Source of the DNA: JBECKQ01 sp040235375
GTDB lineage: Bacteria > Planctomycetota > Phycisphaerae > UBA1845
DNA: 21,084 bases
Reading direction: 5' to 3'
Assembly: GCA_040235375.1 (NCBI GenBank)
Contig: JBECKQ010000032.1
Span: forward strand, 1 to 21,084
The position numbers were made by a program, and so were the translations under genes. A model generated the notes under the pieces. It was not told where the DNA came from and searched no databases. It was given only the letters and a program-made list of their open reading frames with translations. This document shows, one piece after another, positions 1 to 7,723 of the stretch (position 1 is the first letter of the stretch; every line of letters starts with the position of its first letter).

Positions 1-830
1 ACCCTCACCACTTGCCTATCGTCGACGCGGACCTGCTTCTTGTGCCCGCGCGAGTTACGCTTGGTCGTCGTCTGGCCCCAGGTCCAGTCGCCGATGTACT
101 TACGGTTTTCGAGCATGCGCCGGACGATTTGATGGCGCCATCCTGGCTTCCATGACCGGTGGCCCTTGTCGATTCCGAGTTCGTTGAGCTTCCGCGCAAT
201 AGCGCTGATGGACATGCCGGCGGTGAACCAGGCGAAGATCATCCGGACAACCTTCGCTTCCGGATCGAAGATCACGATGACCTTCTTCGGTTTCGGCCCG
301 CGCCCGGTCCATTGCGTGTGATTCGAGTCGGCGAAGTCGGCTCGGTAGCCGTACCCGTAATCGCCGGCCGACCCGTTGCCATCCAGCACCCGGCCCTCCT
401 GGCCACGCCGCACACGACGGCCCAACTCGCGGATGGTTGTGCTGTGGTGTAGTCCAAGCACTTGAACCTTCAGTTCCCAGCCCGGCTCGTTAGTGTCGAC
501 GCCCTCGCCAGTCGAGATGAACCGACCACCGGAGTAGACCAAGTCCGTGACGAGTTGCAGCACATTGTCGCCTCGGCTGAAGCGTGCCTGGTCATCCACG
601 GCCAGAACACCGACTTCGCCACGCTCGATCATCTGGACCAGTTGCTGCATGACCGGCCGATCGGCCAGCGTGCCGGACTCCGCCCGATCTTGGAGCACCA
701 ACGCCCCATCAGGATTTACTTCTCTGGCCGGCAAACCGCGACGAACATTTCGCTCCTGATCCTCGCAACTCCCTGGCCGCTGCATCTCGCTTGAGTATCG
801 AGTCAGAATCACCGTTTGTTTCGCTGACAT
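1..830 (-). CDS. Large serine recombinase (resolvase/invertase family), 3' end outside window
   Basis: Site-specific DNA recombinase that cuts and rejoins DNA through a serine-DNA covalent intermediate. The minus-strand frame stays open from ATG at 830 to the window edge (about 276 residues), so the protein is C-terminally cut by the window. The N-terminal resolvase domain (about 1-150) shows R11-Y-S13-S14, with S13 the likely nucleophile, then the AESGTLADRP segment and an ARFSR motif matching the family's DRLSR. The recombinase DNA-binding domain follows (about 150-276), with YGYGYR, IFAWFTAGMSISAIARKLNE and MLENRKYIGDW. The zinc-ribbon and coiled-coil C-terminus expected in large serine recombinases would lie off the left edge. 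ATG 830 is preferred because an in-frame TAG lies at 924-926 and an AGGGAG sits about 11 nt upstream. The asparagine/aspartate before the conserved Arg is Ala here. Probably belongs to an integrated element. Confidence 0.9.
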   Translation of the reverse strand, partial: MSAKQTVILTRYSSEMQRPGSCEDQERNVRRGLPAREVNPDGALVLQDRAESGTLADRPVMQQLVQMIERGEVGVLAVDDQARFSRGDNVLQLVTDLVYSGGRFISTGEGVDTNEPGWELKVQVLGLHHSTTIRELGRRVRRGQEGRVLDGNGSAGDYGYGYRADFADSNHTQWTGRGPKPKKVIVIFDPEAKVVRMIFAWFTAGMSISAIARKLNELGIDKGHRSWKPGWRHQIVRRMLENRKYIGDWTWGQTTTKRNSRGHKKQVRVDDRQVVR

Positions 831-923
831 CCTGGCATACACTCCCTGGGGCGACCAACCATATGGTTGCCGCCGGGAGGGCAGCCGAGACTGTCCGTGC
901 GCAGAGCGTCCCCATCGCCGAGC

Positions 924-1109
924 CTACTTCCGCTTGGCGTACAGGCCCGGCTGAACGTACTGGAGAATCGAATCTCCAGAGAATTCAAGGACTTGCGGGA
1001 ACAGGCCGCGGACCAGCCTCAGCCCGGGGATTTCGTCCACAAAGGTGCAACGCCAGTCGCCCCGATCGCGGCGGAGGCCGCAGTAGAGCCCGCCGTGGCA
1101 GGCGGTCAC
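924..1109 (-). CDS. Small hypothetical protein upstream of the recombinase
   Basis: Not recognised. A 61-residue frame starting at GTG, in the same frame and direction as the recombinase and ending 93 nt before its ATG. Codon third positions are strongly G/C, as in the neighbouring real genes, which favours coding. Cysteines occur at residues 4, 10 and 21, followed by a WRCTF and VDEIPGL stretch; no domain is recognisable. The ribosome binding site is weak. It may be a small accessory protein of the mobile element or a chance frame. Confidence 0.35.
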   Translation of the reverse strand: MTACHGGLYCGLRRDRGDWRCTFVDEIPGLRLVRGLFPQVLEFSGDSILQYVQPGLYAKRK

Positions 1110-1161
1110 CTGATCACCTGCTCAATTCGAGCGCGGCAATTTCACATGGCTTTCATGTTCG

Positions 1162-1191
1162 AAAACTGGGGCTTCGCATATGATCAGCCCC
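1162..1191 (-). terminator. Probable Rho-independent terminator of the ABC importer operon
   Basis: On the minus strand, GGGGCT (1173-1168 on the complementary reading) pairs perfectly with AGCCCC around a 12-nt loop, and the stem is followed by AGTTTTC, a short U-run. It lies about 80 nt after the stop of the second permease (1270). A second small perfect hairpin, CTGCTC-AA-GAGCAG at 1214-1227, sits between that stop and this stem. Confidence 0.5.
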
Positions 1192-1269
1192 GAAGTCAAT
1201 CTGAGGCAATGCGCTGCTCAAGAGCAGTGGCACACGCGTTGACCATGTCGCATCGACGAACGTGCCGCC

Positions 1270-2178
1270 TCACCCCTTCAGGCCGGAAGTGATGATGCCG
1301 GACATCAGGTGGCGCTGGGCGATGAAGAACAGGATGAGCAGCGGCGCGACCGTGATCGTGCACGCCGCCATCAGCAGGTTCCACGGCGTGCCGCCGTGCT
1401 GGTGCTGGTAAAGCTGCAACCCCAGAGCCAGCGTGTAATTGTCCTGATGGTGCAGGTATACGAGCGGGGCGAGAAAATCGTTCCACACGTAGATGAAGTG
1501 CAGCAGGCCCACGACGGTCAGCGCCGGAATCGCGAGTGGCAGAACAACGCGCCAGAAGATGCTCCAGTGCGAGCAGCCGTCGAGCCGCGCGGCGTCGGAA
1601 AGCTCATCCGGAATCTGGAGGAAAAACTGCCGCAGAAGAAAAACGTTGAACGCAGCGGAGAACCAGGCCGGCACCCACAACGGCTTCAACGTGCCTATCC
1701 AGCCCAGCGCCTTGAAGATGAAATACGTCGGGACCATGACGGCCGGAAACGGAATCATCATCGTCGAAAGCATGACGACGAAGAAGAAACCGCGCCCGCG
1801 CCAGCACACCTTCGCGAACCCGTAGGCGACGACCGCGCTGGACAGAACCATCCCGGCCACGCCGAGAATCGCGACGATCAACGTGTTGCGCAGGTAGAGC
1901 GGGAAGTGGACTGTCTCGCTGGTCAGCACGCCTTCGTAGCCGGTACGCTCAACACCCTCGTCATCCACAAAGTGCGGCCGGCCGCTGACGTAATTCTCCA
2001 CGAGGTACTGCGGGATCTTCCGCGGCTTCTCCGGCAGCAGCCCGGTGCCAGTGGTCGAAATGTCCTCCTGCGGCTTGAGGCTCGTCGCGATCATCCAGAC
2101 CAGCGGCAGCGCAAACGCGATCGATACGACCGCCGCGGCGATGAGGGCGGCCGCTCTTTTTCGTCCGTTCCATCTCAC
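1270..2178 (-). CDS. Carbohydrate ABC transporter permease (MalG/UgpE type)
   Basis: Inner-membrane subunit of a sugar importer of the binding-protein-dependent (CUT1) family. 302 residues from GTG at 2178, which overlaps the TGA of the upstream permease by 4 nt (GTGA), typical translational coupling. An open frame continues far upstream but only in antisense to membrane code, so the overlap GTG is the start. Features: N-terminal membrane segment with LPLVWMIATSLK, about six hydrophobic segments, and the cytoplasmic EAA-type loop seen as DELSDAARLDGCSHWSIFWR, which contacts the ATPase. An extra loop of roughly 60 residues (GTGLLPEKP through VLTSE) lies between the first and second membrane segments. 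No ATPase gene is in the operon, so a shared MsmX/UgpC-like ATPase encoded elsewhere is likely. Confidence 0.9.
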   Translation of the reverse strand: MRWNGRKRAAALIAAAVVSIAFALPLVWMIATSLKPQEDISTTGTGLLPEKPRKIPQYLVENYVSGRPHFVDDEGVERTGYEGVLTSETVHFPLYLRNTLIVAILGVAGMVLSSAVVAYGFAKVCWRGRGFFFVVMLSTMMIPFPAVMVPTYFIFKALGWIGTLKPLWVPAWFSAAFNVFLLRQFFLQIPDELSDAARLDGCSHWSIFWRVVLPLAIPALTVVGLLHFIYVWNDFLAPLVYLHHQDNYTLALGLQLYQHQHGGTPWNLLMAACTITVAPLLILFFIAQRHLMSGIITSGLKG

Positions 2179-3068
2179 CGCAGCGCCCCCCGGTAGAAAA
2201 CTAGCCGTCGACTCAGTCGGAAGGCGAACAGCGTAAGGAGCAGGATTACCAGCAGTTGCACCCACGCCAGGGCCGAGGCGTACCCAAACCGGTGGTAGTT
2301 GAATGCCAGGTCGTACAGGTAAACGGTGAAGAAATACGCGTTGCGCTGCGGGCCGCCGCCGGGCAGCATGACGTAGGGCACGGCAAAGATCTGCCAGACG
2401 AAGATAATGCCGACCACGAGGTTGAAGAAGATCGCCGGCGAGACCATCGGCAGGGTGACGTTGATCAATCGATGCCACGCGCCGGCGCCGTCGAGGTGCG
2501 CCGCCTCGTAGAGCTCTATCGGCACTTCCTGAAGTCCGGCCAGGTAGATGACGACAGTGGCCCCCAAGCTCCACAGGCTCAGCAGAATCATGCTGGGCAT
2601 GGTCCACTGCGGATCGTTCAGCCAGTTCGGTCCGCTCACGCCGACCGTGGCGAGCGCCGCGTTGATCAGGCCGTAGCGTGCGTTGAACATCCACGCCCAG
2701 ACCATTCCGACGGCCACCAGCGGCACCAGCGTCGGCGCGAAAATCACCGCCCGCCACAGTGACCTGCCCGGGATGGGCGCGTTCAATAGCAGCGCGAGAC
2801 CGAGCGCGATCACGGAGCCGATGGGTAGCGCAATCGCCGCATAAACGGCCGTGTTCTCCAGAACCTTCCAGAACAGCGGATCGTCCGCCAGCGTCCTCCA
2901 GTTCTCGCCACCGGTGAAGACGGGTGAACGCATCCCGTTGAACTGGCAGCAGCTCAGATACGCGGAGTACGCGGCGGGCGCCAGGGTGAACGCGCAGAAA
3001 CCGATCAGCCAGGGACTGATCCAGATCAGCCCGCGCACCGTTCCGTCATGACCTCCTCGTCTCACCAT
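2175..3068 (-). CDS. Carbohydrate ABC transporter permease (MalF/UgpA type)
   Basis: Partner permease of the CUT1 sugar importer. 297 residues, normal for the family. It opens with ISPWLIGFCAFTLAPAAYS, the usual first membrane segment, and carries the EAA loop VPIELYEAAHLDGAGAWHRL, then LPMVSPAIFFN and the late GGGPQRNAYFFTVYLYDLAF region typical of UgpA-like proteins. It starts 7 nt after the binding-protein gene stop (3076), so the three genes form one transcript. Start choice: ATG 3068 lacks a clear ribosome site; a strong AGGAGG lies inside the frame, 13 nt before an in-frame GTG at 3038, so the true N-terminus could be ten residues shorter. Confidence 0.92.
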   Translation of the reverse strand: MVRRGGHDGTVRGLIWISPWLIGFCAFTLAPAAYSAYLSCCQFNGMRSPVFTGGENWRTLADDPLFWKVLENTAVYAAIALPIGSVIALGLALLLNAPIPGRSLWRAVIFAPTLVPLVAVGMVWAWMFNARYGLINAALATVGVSGPNWLNDPQWTMPSMILLSLWSLGATVVIYLAGLQEVPIELYEAAHLDGAGAWHRLINVTLPMVSPAIFFNLVVGIIFVWQIFAVPYVMLPGGGPQRNAYFFTVYLYDLAFNYHRFGYASALAWVQLLVILLLTLFAFRLSRRLVFYRGALR

Positions 3069-3075
3069 CGCCGTG

Positions 3076-4569
3076 CTAGGGGTACTTCACACCGTAGCGT
3101 TCGAGGCGCAGCTTGGCCAGTCGCGTAAGGTCGTCAATGCGCGCCTGGCATTGATGCAGCCTTTCCGATGCCGGCGCCCCGGTCAGCCAGATATCGCGAT
3201 ACGCGGCGGCAAACTCGCCCTGCAATTCGGGCCAGTTGGACAGCGGCGGCGCCGTGGTCGCGTCGGGCGATCGCGCCAGCCGGTCGTGCAGAGCGATGGC
3301 GGGATTCGGATGCGTTGTCAAGAACGCGTCGGACTGCTCGGCCAGCGGGCTGTTCTTGCAGTGCATCCAGCAGAGCCATTCAATCGGACGCAGCGGCGGC
3401 ATGGGGCGCTGCGCGGGCCCGGTCGCGGCCTGCTCGACGTAGTACTCGTAGCCGCGCCGCGGCTCGACGCCCGGCGGCGAGTGCATGCTGATCGGCGGCT
3501 CTTTGTAGAGCCATTCGATGAACCGCCAGGCCTCGTCGGCATGGCCCGCGCCGCGCGGGATCACGATAATGTCCTGATCGCAGTACGCCGCTTCCCGTCC
3601 GTCAATCGTCGGGAACGGGGCGACGCCGTAGTCCAACTGCGGCGCGAACGCGCGGATGGTGTTGGCGAACCACGGCCCCTGCCGCACCATGGCCAGCCGG
3701 CCGCTCATGAAGGGATTGTCCGGCGAGTTGAAGTTGCCCAGGCCCGATTCGAATTCCGTAACGTCGCGAACGCCGAACCGCCGGGCGTACGCCCCTACCC
3801 ATTCGTACGCGGCGAGAAACGCCGGCGTGTCCACGCGAAACTCGCCAAGCGCCGGATTGTACAGCTTGCCGCCGAACCACAGCGGCCACGTATCCCAGAA
3901 CCAGCCGAACGTGTCGGGAGACGCGGGCAGGTATGCCATCATTTCGATGCGCCCGCTGTCGTCGCGCCGGGTCAAAACATCGGCGTAAGCATCGAGTTGG
4001 GCGATCGTGCGCGGCGGAGCGGCCGGATCGAGCCCGGCGGTGGTGAGTTCTTCGGCGTGCTGCGCGAGGATCGTCTTGTTGTAATAGAGCGCGATGCTGG
4101 CGGGCGTTAGCGGCAGGGCATACAGCTCGCCGTGATAGCGACACGCCTTCTCGAACACGGGTATGAACATCTCCGGTTCAATGCCTGCGGCGCGAGCGCG
4201 ATCGTCGAGCGGTTCGAGTCCGCCGCCCGAAGCGAAGCTGGGAAGGTCCTTTTGCCACAGCCCGGCGAGATCGGGCGGGTCGCCGCCCGTCACCGCTATC
4301 ATGGTCTTCAGGTCGACGCCGGTTGTGGGAACGTAGTCCACGTACACGCCATGCGCTTTGCCCGCGGTCTCGTTGAAGCGGTTGACGATGGCGCGGGCGG
4401 CGTCGCCTTCGAACCCCACCCACTTCTCCCAGTACGTGACGACGACGCGACCGCGCGGCTTGGCCCCGGCGCTTCGCGGGCCGAACAGAATCAGTCCGGC
4501 GGCCGTCACGACGAGTGCCATCACGAACACGGCGCGTAGCGCATAGGCGATCGACGTCCGCAGTCTCAT
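3076..4569 (-). CDS. Extracellular solute-binding protein of the sugar ABC importer
   Basis: Family 1 (SBP_bac_1/8 type) periplasmic sugar-binding component, 497 residues from ATG 4569. This start is preferred over the upstream ATG 4620 because it places a hydrophobic signal/anchor segment (about residues 8-31, AVFVMALVVTAAGLILFG) at the N-terminus. No lipobox cysteine follows it. The mature part begins with VVVTYWEKW, then PDLAGLW, the ALPLTPASIALYYNK hinge strand and the MSGRLAMVRQGPWF region characteristic of the family; KEPPISMHSPPG lies late in the chain. It is slightly longer than typical (about 420-450), with an extended C-terminus. First gene of the importer operon; its promoter must lie in 4570-4785. 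The sugar ligand cannot be told from sequence. Confidence 0.9.
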   Translation of the reverse strand: MRLRTSIAYALRAVFVMALVVTAAGLILFGPRSAGAKPRGRVVVTYWEKWVGFEGDAARAIVNRFNETAGKAHGVYVDYVPTTGVDLKTMIAVTGGDPPDLAGLWQKDLPSFASGGGLEPLDDRARAAGIEPEMFIPVFEKACRYHGELYALPLTPASIALYYNKTILAQHAEELTTAGLDPAAPPRTIAQLDAYADVLTRRDDSGRIEMMAYLPASPDTFGWFWDTWPLWFGGKLYNPALGEFRVDTPAFLAAYEWVGAYARRFGVRDVTEFESGLGNFNSPDNPFMSGRLAMVRQGPWFANTIRAFAPQLDYGVAPFPTIDGREAAYCDQDIIVIPRGAGHADEAWRFIEWLYKEPPISMHSPPGVEPRRGYEYYVEQAATGPAQRPMPPLRPIEWLCWMHCKNSPLAEQSDAFLTTHPNPAIALHDRLARSPDATTAPPLSNWPELQGEFAAAYRDIWLTGAPASERLHQCQARIDDLTRLAKLRLERYGVKYP

Positions 4570-4625
4570 CGCGCTTAGCTTACCATAGAACCGCCGGCTT
4601 CGGGTGTCCTCTTCCACCACCCCGA

Positions 4626-4638
4626 TGAAACAGTTTCA
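4626..4638. promoter_or_regulatory. Candidate operator palindrome
   Basis: Perfect 6+1+6 inverted repeat TGAAAC-A-GTTTCA, 57-69 nt before the binding-protein ATG. Its form resembles operators of LacI-family sugar regulators, which commonly carry TGAAAC/GTTTCA half sites. No regulator gene is in the window, so the assignment is by resemblance. Confidence 0.4.
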
Positions 4639-4681
4639 ACACATTCTTCGAGTCTCGGAACCGAGCGTTCGCCGGCGCGAG

Positions 4682-4711
4682 TTGACAGTACGGCCATCAA
4701 TGTGAAATCAT
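4682..4711 (+). promoter_or_regulatory. Candidate sigma70 promoter of the glycoside hydrolase
   Basis: TTGACA at 4682-4687 is a perfect -35; an AATCAT at 4706-4711, 18 nt on, is a 4/6 match to the -10. Transcription would begin about 65-70 nt before ATG 4786. Confidence 0.4.
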
Positions 4712-4785
4712 GCTGACCGCTCACCGCGAAGGGTGCTCGGCTGCTGTGTTGTCGACTCGGCGTCGGCGGATAGGGAACGGAAGAA

Positions 4786-6114
4786 ATGACTGGAACGCGC
4801 GCAGGCTGGATGCGATACGTCGGATGGATGCCCGTTGCTCTGATATGTCACACGCCGGCATTGGCGGCGCCGCCGACCGTCGGAGACCGAAGGCCTTCCA
4901 TCGTACGCGTCGAAAAGACGGACACCGGCTATCGCCTCCTGCGTAACAGCGCGCCGTATGTCATCAAGGGCGCCGGAGGGCGAAACAACCTCGACGCTCT
5001 CGTCGAGGCCGGCGGCAACTCGATACGCACGTGGCACACGCATAACCTCGGGCGGACCCTCGATGAAGCGTATGAACGCGGGCTCTCCGTCACCGTCGGC
5101 ATGTGGCTCGGGCACGAGCGGCACGGCTTTGACTACTCGAACCCTCAGGACGTAGCCCGCGACAGGGACCGCGCCTTGCAGGCCGTGGTCGAATACAAGG
5201 ACCATCCGGCCGTGCTGATGTGGGGCATCGGCAACGAGATGGAGGGTGATGGCGACAACCCGCTCATCTGGAAAGCCGTCGATGACATCGCGAAGAGGAT
5301 CAAGGACATCGATCCGAATCATCCGACGATGACGGTCGTCGCCGGTACGGGCCACGACAAGGTCCGCGAGCTGATCGAACATTGCCCCCACATCGACGTG
5401 ATCGGCGTCAACGCGTACGGCGACCTGAGCCGGATCCCGGGCGAGTTGAAGCAGCAGGGCCTCGACCGGCCGTACGTCATCACCGAGTTCGGACCGTACG
5501 GCTGGTGGCAGGTCGGCAAAACGCCGTGGGGGGCTGAGCTCGAGCCGACAAGCACGCAGAAGGCGGAGACCTATCTCGAGAGCTACAAGGTGGCGGTAGC
5601 GGGCGAACCGCGCTGTCTCGGGGCCTACGCCTTCCTCTGGGGCGACAAGCAGGAGCACACGCGTACTTGGTTCGGCATGTTCCTGCCGAGCGGCGAACGC
5701 ACGGCCGCGGTCGACGTGATGAGCCGCGAATGGACCGGCCAGTGGCCGGCGAATCGCTGCCCGCGCATCTCCGCGTTGACAGTCGAGATGTCCGGCGAAT
5801 CCGCGACAACAACGCAGCCCGCCGCACACGTCTACCCGACCGGTGCCAAAATCCACTGCTCGGTTCAGGCGGACGACCCGGACGGCGACAAGCTGGTCTA
5901 TCGCTGGGAGCTTCGCTCGGAGTCCACGGATCGACGCTCGGGTGGTGATCGGGAGCAGGCGCCGCCTGATCACCCTGATGCGATCGTCAACGTCGAGGGT
6001 CACAACATAACGCTGCGGGCGCCGCAAACCGCCGGACCGTATCGCGTGTTCGTGTACGTCGTGGACGGCCACAACAACGCGGCCACCGCGAACGTTCCCA
6101 TTCTCGTGAAGTAG
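4786..6114 (+). CDS. Secreted glycoside hydrolase, GH2/GH5-like TIM barrel
   Basis: Probable retaining beta-glycosidase exported by Sec. 442 residues. A signal peptide (about 1-27, ending TPALA) is followed by a TIM-barrel related to the GH2 C-terminal domain. The likely acid/base is E151 in WGIGNEMEG, and the likely nucleophile is E234 in VITEFGPYGWW, both in the usual strand-4 and strand-7 contexts. NSIRTWHTHN and DVIGVNAYGD are further barrel motifs. After about residue 330 a beta-sandwich (PKD/Ig-like) domain follows, with ADDPDGDKLVYRWEL and GPYRVFVYVVDGHNN. The N-terminal sandwich domains of full GH2 enzymes are absent. An AGGGA lies 9 nt before the ATG. Divergent from the sugar importer, so likely to supply its substrate; specificity is unknown. 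Confidence 0.85.
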   Translation: MTGTRAGWMRYVGWMPVALICHTPALAAPPTVGDRRPSIVRVEKTDTGYRLLRNSAPYVIKGAGGRNNLDALVEAGGNSIRTWHTHNLGRTLDEAYERGLSVTVGMWLGHERHGFDYSNPQDVARDRDRALQAVVEYKDHPAVLMWGIGNEMEGDGDNPLIWKAVDDIAKRIKDIDPNHPTMTVVAGTGHDKVRELIEHCPHIDVIGVNAYGDLSRIPGELKQQGLDRPYVITEFGPYGWWQVGKTPWGAELEPTSTQKAETYLESYKVAVAGEPRCLGAYAFLWGDKQEHTRTWFGMFLPSGERTAAVDVMSREWTGQWPANRCPRISALTVEMSGESATTTQPAAHVYPTGAKIHCSVQADDPDGDKLVYRWELRSESTDRRSGGDREQAPPDHPDAIVNVEGHNITLRAPQTAGPYRVFVYVVDGHNNAATANVPILVK

Positions 6115-6415
6115 CCGATTGACCGGCTGATTTGCGTGAAGGAAGAAACAAGTCCCGTTGCGCTCGCCTATTTCCACGCCGAAATGCCCGCCGGTGTAGT
6201 CCACCATACACGGCCGCACGAGAACTCTGGCCGATCGTCTGCTCCTCCATCCCGTATCGCCCTTCCCGATTCACGGAGCTACAGTAGATCATGTTGGTCG
6301 ATCGGGCGGACCGGCATTCGTGACTCAACTGGGTCCACCGGCTCCAAACAGGCGCGACATGCGCCCGATCGGCATTTGTCAGCGGCGGGTCGAAACGCCG
6401 CGGAAGGAGATTGCC
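6115..6415. other. Gene-free stretch between hydrolase and small DUF gene
   Basis: About 300 bases. Frames here on either strand lack a ribosome site and have uneven codon use. I see no tRNA, no clear terminator after the hydrolase and no strong promoter. A GATCGG-rich pattern recurs (for example near 6222 and 6365) without forming a convincing hairpin. Confidence 0.5.
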
Positions 6416-6721
6416 ATGCGAATGTTGATTACAGCCACGATGTCCGTTGACAAGTTCAACGCGGCGGTGCGCGACGGAACGGCCAGTGAGAAGATCAGTC
6501 ACATCCTCGAGCTCACGAAGCCGGAAGCCGTCTATTTCACCGAAACAAATGGCCGGCGAACGGCATTGATCATTGCAGACGTGGCAGAGCCAGCGAGCGT
6601 CCCGGCGCTTTCGGAGCCGTGGTTCCTGAACTTCGACGCGCAGGTCGAGTTCCGGATTGCCATGACCTCGGCCGACCTGCGGCAGGCAGGGCTGGAAAAG
6701 CTCGGCAAGAAGTGGGCCTGA
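6416..6721 (+). CDS. Small conserved hypothetical protein (DUF, sometimes labelled 'panthothenate synthetase')
   Basis: 101 residues from ATG 6416, chosen because AAGGAGA lies 5 nt upstream at 6404-6410; a longer frame to 6320 has no ribosome site. The protein opens MRMLITATMSVDKFNAAVRDG and continues with KPEAVYFTETNGRRTALIIADV and a SEPWFLNFDAQVEFRIAMT region. I recall short bacterial proteins of this pattern that databases label with a 'panthothenate synthetase' name lacking experimental support; the fold looks like a small alpha/beta (ferredoxin-like) unit. No catalytic motif is evident. It lies 71 nt before an NmrA-like gene in the same direction and may be co-transcribed. Confidence 0.8.
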   Translation: MRMLITATMSVDKFNAAVRDGTASEKISHILELTKPEAVYFTETNGRRTALIIADVAEPASVPALSEPWFLNFDAQVEFRIAMTSADLRQAGLEKLGKKWA

Positions 6722-6792
6722 AGGCGTTTCGATGATTGTCGCATAGCATCGTGCGGGTCGAGCCTGCCGGGATCACAAGAAAGGAGCTCGGC

Positions 6793-7683
6793 ATGATCGC
6801 GGTGATGGGAGCAACAGGGAACACCGGCCGGAAGATTGCCGAAACGCTCCTCGAATCAGGCGAGAAAGTCCGCGCACTCGGCCGATCGATGAGCAAGCTT
6901 GCGGAGCTGAAGCGTGCGGGGGCCGAAGCTTTCGCGGGTGACGCGGCCGACGCGGCGTTCCTCGCCAGTGCCTTTCGCGCAGCGGACGCCGTCTATACTC
7001 TGCTCCCAACCGATCCTCGCGCGGCAGACGTCCGTGCCGAACAGGACCGCCAGGGCAAGGCCATCGCCCGAGCCATCCGCGAAAGCAACGTTCGCTACGT
7101 CGTCGCTCTGAGCAGCCTCGGGGCGGACTCCGCCCAAAAGACGGGGCTGATCGCGGGTCTGCACGCCCAGGAAGAGCGCCTCAAACGGCTGGAGGGAGCG
7201 AACGTGCTTCTGCTTCGCCCGGCGTCGTTCTTCGAGAACTTCTACAACCTGCTGCCGATGGTCAAACATGAAGGCTTCATTGGCGAGTCCGTTCCGCCGA
7301 ATCTGCCCATTCCGATGGTCGCGACGCGCGACATCGCCGACGTGGCAGCCTTAGAGCTCAAGAGGCGCGGCTGGAACGCCACCGCCATACGCGAACTGCT
7401 CGGCCCCCGCGATCTCGCATACGCCGAGGCGGCGCGCATCCTCGGCCAACGGATCGGCAAACCGGATCTCAAATGCGTCGAACTCTCAGACGCCCAGATG
7501 GCCGAGGCGCTTGTGCGCGCGGGATTCTCCACGAGCTTTGCCGGCCTCTATACGGAGATGACCCGCGCGTTCCAGGACGGGACAATCAGGCCGCGTGAAG
7601 GGCGCACCGAGCAGAACACCACGCCGACGAAGTTCGAAGACTTCGCCGGTGAGCTTGCCGACGCCTACGAATCCGTGCCGTAG
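6793..7683 (+). CDS. NmrA-like NAD(P)-binding oxidoreductase / atypical SDR
   Basis: 296 residues. Start at ATG 6793, with AAGGAG at 6781-6786 six nt upstream. The N-terminal Rossmann motif GATGNTGRKIAETLLESG (from residue 6) is the standard G-x-x-G-x-x-G of atypical short-chain dehydrogenases. LGRSMSKLAELKRAGAEA and the GDAADAAFLASAFRAADAVY segment match the NmrA / quinone-reductase (QorB-like) group, and the RPASFFENFYNLL motif is typical of that group. Function within the group ranges from NADPH-dependent quinone reduction to nucleotide sensing; the sequence cannot decide. It follows the DUF gene by 71 nt and converges on ackA. Confidence 0.88.
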   Translation: MIAVMGATGNTGRKIAETLLESGEKVRALGRSMSKLAELKRAGAEAFAGDAADAAFLASAFRAADAVYTLLPTDPRAADVRAEQDRQGKAIARAIRESNVRYVVALSSLGADSAQKTGLIAGLHAQEERLKRLEGANVLLLRPASFFENFYNLLPMVKHEGFIGESVPPNLPIPMVATRDIADVAALELKRRGWNATAIRELLGPRDLAYAEAARILGQRIGKPDLKCVELSDAQMAEALVRAGFSTSFAGLYTEMTRAFQDGTIRPREGRTEQNTTPTKFEDFAGELADAYESVP

Positions 7684-7723
7684 ACGATCCGCGCAGTAAA
7701 CGATGTCCTCATGCCCAGCGGCG

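Larger units (their letters stand above)
4570..4785. promoter_or_regulatory. Divergent control region of importer operon and glycoside hydrolase
   Basis: This 216-base stretch separates two divergent genes and must hold both promoters. Two palindromes are visible: TGAAAC-A-GTTTCA at 4626-4638 and CTCGG-AA-CCGAG at 4654-4665. No minus-strand -10/-35 pair is clear. No RNA gene or additional ORF is supported here. Confidence 0.6.

Noticed and set aside
7..457. Short minus-strand frames with their own starts in the recombinase region
   Set aside because: They are out of frame with the recombinase motifs, which continue through the whole segment in a different frame without stops.
3073..4110. 345-residue plus-strand frame opposite the sugar-binding protein
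   Set aside because: Antisense shadow of a recognisable solute-binding protein, with no ribosome site and Arg-rich low-complexity product.
4708..6219. 503-residue minus-strand frame opposite the glycoside hydrolase
   Set aside because: It is antisense to a clear enzyme with catalytic motifs and a signal peptide; its own protein is Arg/Val/His-rich with no domain. GC-rich codons commonly leave the antisense frame open.
5987..6502. 171-residue minus-strand frame across the gap after the hydrolase
   Set aside because: Overlaps the DUF gene with its good ribosome site and the hydrolase end; product is Arg-rich and featureless.
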